Below are positions 5,149 through 6,525 of a stretch of 6,525 nucleotides of DNA, one piece after another. Source of the stretch: Pseudomonadota bacterium (lineage in GTDB: Bacteria > Myxococcota > Polyangia > GCA-2747355 > JACKDQ01); the NCBI GenBank assembly GCA_030591195.1, contig JAUVBO010000165.1, positions 1 to 6,525 on the forward strand, in the 5' to 3' direction. The notes below the pieces were generated by a model. That model saw only the letters and a program-made list of their open reading frames with translations, was not told the origin of the DNA and ran no database searches. Numbering within the stretch: the stretch's first letter is position 1; every line of letters starts with the position of its first letter. The position numbers were made by a program, and so were the translations under genes.

Positions 5149-6143
5149 AAGCGCCCATCCTGCTCGCCTTGCTCTGCCTTATACCCCTCGGCTGTAAGGC
5201 CAAGATGGCGGCGCCACGAGTCGTGGTCGACAGCTCGGCAGCCAGCCAACCAGCGCGTCCGCCGATCAAGAAGGCGGCACCTGCACCGCTGCCGAAGCTG
5301 CCCGTGGCGGCGCCGGTGGCCGGCCCGGTCTCGTTCGCGCCGCGGCTTCCGAAGCTCGAAGATGGGATGATGGACCACATCGAGCGTGCGGGCTGGACCC
5401 CCGACAGCAAGCGGTTCGGCTACTGCTACGACGAGGGCGGCAGCGGCTGCTACCGCTGCCGGCTGCGGACAACCGGCGACGAGCCGGCCGACGTAGTAGA
5501 CCTCTCCGACTGCAACAAGGACGAGCCGGTGCCCGGGCGCAGGCGGCGCGTCAGGGCCCAGGTCAAGAAGCTCGGCTTCCCAACGGAAGGCAGGACGTGG
5601 CTCCACGGTGGCGAGCTCGAGCTGAGCTGGCGGGGCAGCGGGAGGCGCGTCGCCGGCGGCGTCCGACGCCGCGGTGACCGGCGTGGATACTACCCCGGTG
5701 CTCTGCGATTCAAGGCGACCGATGTTGGCTCGGTTCACCTCGAGGCGATGAAGGTCTCCCCCGACGGCAAGTGGCTCGCCATGGTCGCGCACACCTTCCA
5801 GGGCGAGTACAGCGACACCTACCCGGTGGTGTTGATTCCGACGAGCAAGCTTGCCGCCGGCGCGTATAACACGGCGGGTTTTCTGCGGCACAAGGCGGGC
5901 AAGCACGCGGAGGCGGCGACCCTGTTTCTCAAGGCAACGGCTGCCGATCCGGACCACCCGCTGGCCCTGCACAACCTCGCCTGTGCCTGGGCCAAGGCCG
6001 GCGACGCCCGCGTGAGGACCGCCCTGGCACGGGCCATCGGCCAGGCCGGCGACGACGCCCGTGACAAGGCGCGCCGCGACAAGGATCTCGACACCGTGCG
6101 CCGCGAGCCGTGGTTTGAAGAGCTCGTGGGAGGTGGCAAGTGA
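5145..6143 (+). CDS. Lipoprotein with beta-propeller-like segment and C-terminal TPR repeats
   Basis: The 332-residue product begins MKAPILLALLCLIPLGCKAK, a signal peptide ending at a probable lipidation cysteine (C17; the lipobox IPLGC is imperfect). A Pro/Ala/Lys linker runs to about residue 65. The middle contains WTPDSKRFGYC with further cysteines at 102, 105 and 123, and later VSPDGKWLAMVAHTFQGEYSD (204-224), both reminiscent of PD40/WD-like strands. Residues 238-305 are two TPR helical pairs (AYNTAGFLRHKAGKHAEAAT; ALHNLACAWAKAGD), and the tail DKDLDTVRREPWFEEL is typical of TPR proteins in this group. A role in protein-protein contacts at the cell envelope is likely; the specific function is unknown. 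The Arg-rich stretch at 131-182 is of poorer quality and may hide compensating indels. The gene has its own Shine-Dalgarno and an upstream hairpin, and its stop overlaps the transposase remnant that follows. Confidence 0.8.
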   Translation: MKAPILLALLCLIPLGCKAKMAAPRVVVDSSAASQPARPPIKKAAPAPLPKLPVAAPVAGPVSFAPRLPKLEDGMMDHIERAGWTPDSKRFGYCYDEGGSGCYRCRLRTTGDEPADVVDLSDCNKDEPVPGRRRRVRAQVKKLGFPTEGRTWLHGGELELSWRGSGRRVAGGVRRRGDRRGYYPGALRFKATDVGSVHLEAMKVSPDGKWLAMVAHTFQGEYSDTYPVVLIPTSKLAAGAYNTAGFLRHKAGKHAEAATLFLKATAADPDHPLALHNLACAWAKAGDARVRTALARAIGQAGDDARDKARRDKDLDTVRREPWFEELVGGGK

Positions 6144-6525
6144 GCGGGCCGCTGCCTCGGCCAAGCGCTTCAACGACGAACACCTGCGGAAGTTCGAGAT
6201 CAAGGAATTGCAGGCCGACCAGCGTCGTCGGTCGACGCTCGTATCACAACACCGCGCTGCTGTTCAACGAGACGGTCCGCCGCGGGAAGATCGTCGATAC
6301 CGCCCTCGTCACGAGCGATGGCTTCGAGCGCTACGAAAGGGTCGTACGCAGTGTCTTGGGTTTGGTCGCGATCTACGGTCAGGTGATCAAGACCCGCAGG
6401 AACAACCGCGTGATCCGGGTCGACCGCGCGTTGAAGCTCGGCACCAAGGGCACAGCCTGCGGGTGCATTGCTGGAGTCGGAAGACTCGGAGACGTTGAAC
6501 ACCTCGTATGTCGAGCGCCTCAACC
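6133..6525 (+). pseudogene. Broken IS1-like DDE transposase, 3' end beyond window
   Basis: Three frames together resemble an IS1-type (DDE_Tnp_IS1-like) transposase. Frame one (6133 to about 6220) reads RFNDEHLRKFEIKELQAD, where the D would be the first catalytic aspartate. Frame two (about 6221-6450) reads VVGRRSYHNTALLFNETVRR, then ALVTSDGFERYERVVRS with the second catalytic D, and IYGQVIKTRRNNRVIRVDRA. Frame three (about 6450-6525) reads LLESEDSETLNTSYVERLN with the conserved ERLN glutamate, and leaves the window. The first joint also lacks the usual tens of residues between QADE-LW and the GRRSY motif, so it is a deletion; the second is a simple frameshift. The zinc-finger/helix-turn-helix N-terminus is missing. 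It cannot be active. It starts exactly at the end of the TPR lipoprotein gene, so the decay has trimmed its 5' end to that point. Confidence 0.75.

Noticed and set aside
5124..6203. Long minus-strand open frame of 359 codons opposite the TPR lipoprotein
   Set aside because: The plus strand has a Shine-Dalgarno, a lipoprotein signal and clear TPR repeats; the minus frame is a by-product of G/C-ending codons.

Overview
The window is GC-rich DNA from what is probably a deltaproteobacterium-like lineage (Myxococcota or a relative). The grounds are several lipoproteins with Asp/Gly-rich linkers, a TPR lipoprotein ending in a typical 'EPWFEEL' tail, an FGE-sulfatase scrap and strong G/C preference at third codon positions. 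The assignment rests on style only; no search was run.

The left flank (1-540) holds the 5' part of a minus-strand lipoprotein that runs off the window, a scrap of a formylglycine-generating-enzyme-like (SUMF1) gene, and directly against it nucleotides 31-73 of a tRNA-Phe on the minus strand with no 5' half. Such a tRNA 3' piece is the usual footprint of a tRNA-targeting integrative element, and its polarity would place everything to the right of it inside the element.

The core (864-3615) is the most interesting part. A plus-strand gene encodes a 178-residue Tat-type lipoprotein precursor that ends in 17 cysteines spaced exactly every four residues (CXXX repeats). Tail to tail with it, 40 bp away, a minus-strand gene encodes a 724-residue protein joining two SPASM-like modules, of which only the second has a radical SAM CX3CX2C motif. 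This matches the logic of 'CXXX-repeat peptide' RiPP systems, in which two maturase proteins of these kinds act on a CXXX-repeat peptide. Here the maturases appear fused, and the substrate appears to be a Tat-exported, lipid-anchored surface protein. The Tat pathway exports already folded or modified proteins, which fits modification in the cytoplasm before export.

The right part (3659-5148) is a mosaic of gene pieces: a 35-codon minus-strand scrap, a plus-strand fragment of unknown family, a LamG-like C-terminal fragment in another frame, and a longer gene of unknown function that has probably lost its proper ends. A hairpin at 5017-5034 separates this from an intact TPR lipoprotein gene (5145-6143). 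A shattered IS1-like transposase (three frames, internal deletion) abuts that gene and runs off the right edge. Scraps, rearrangement joints, an IS remnant and a tRNA fragment together mark an accessory, recombining region.
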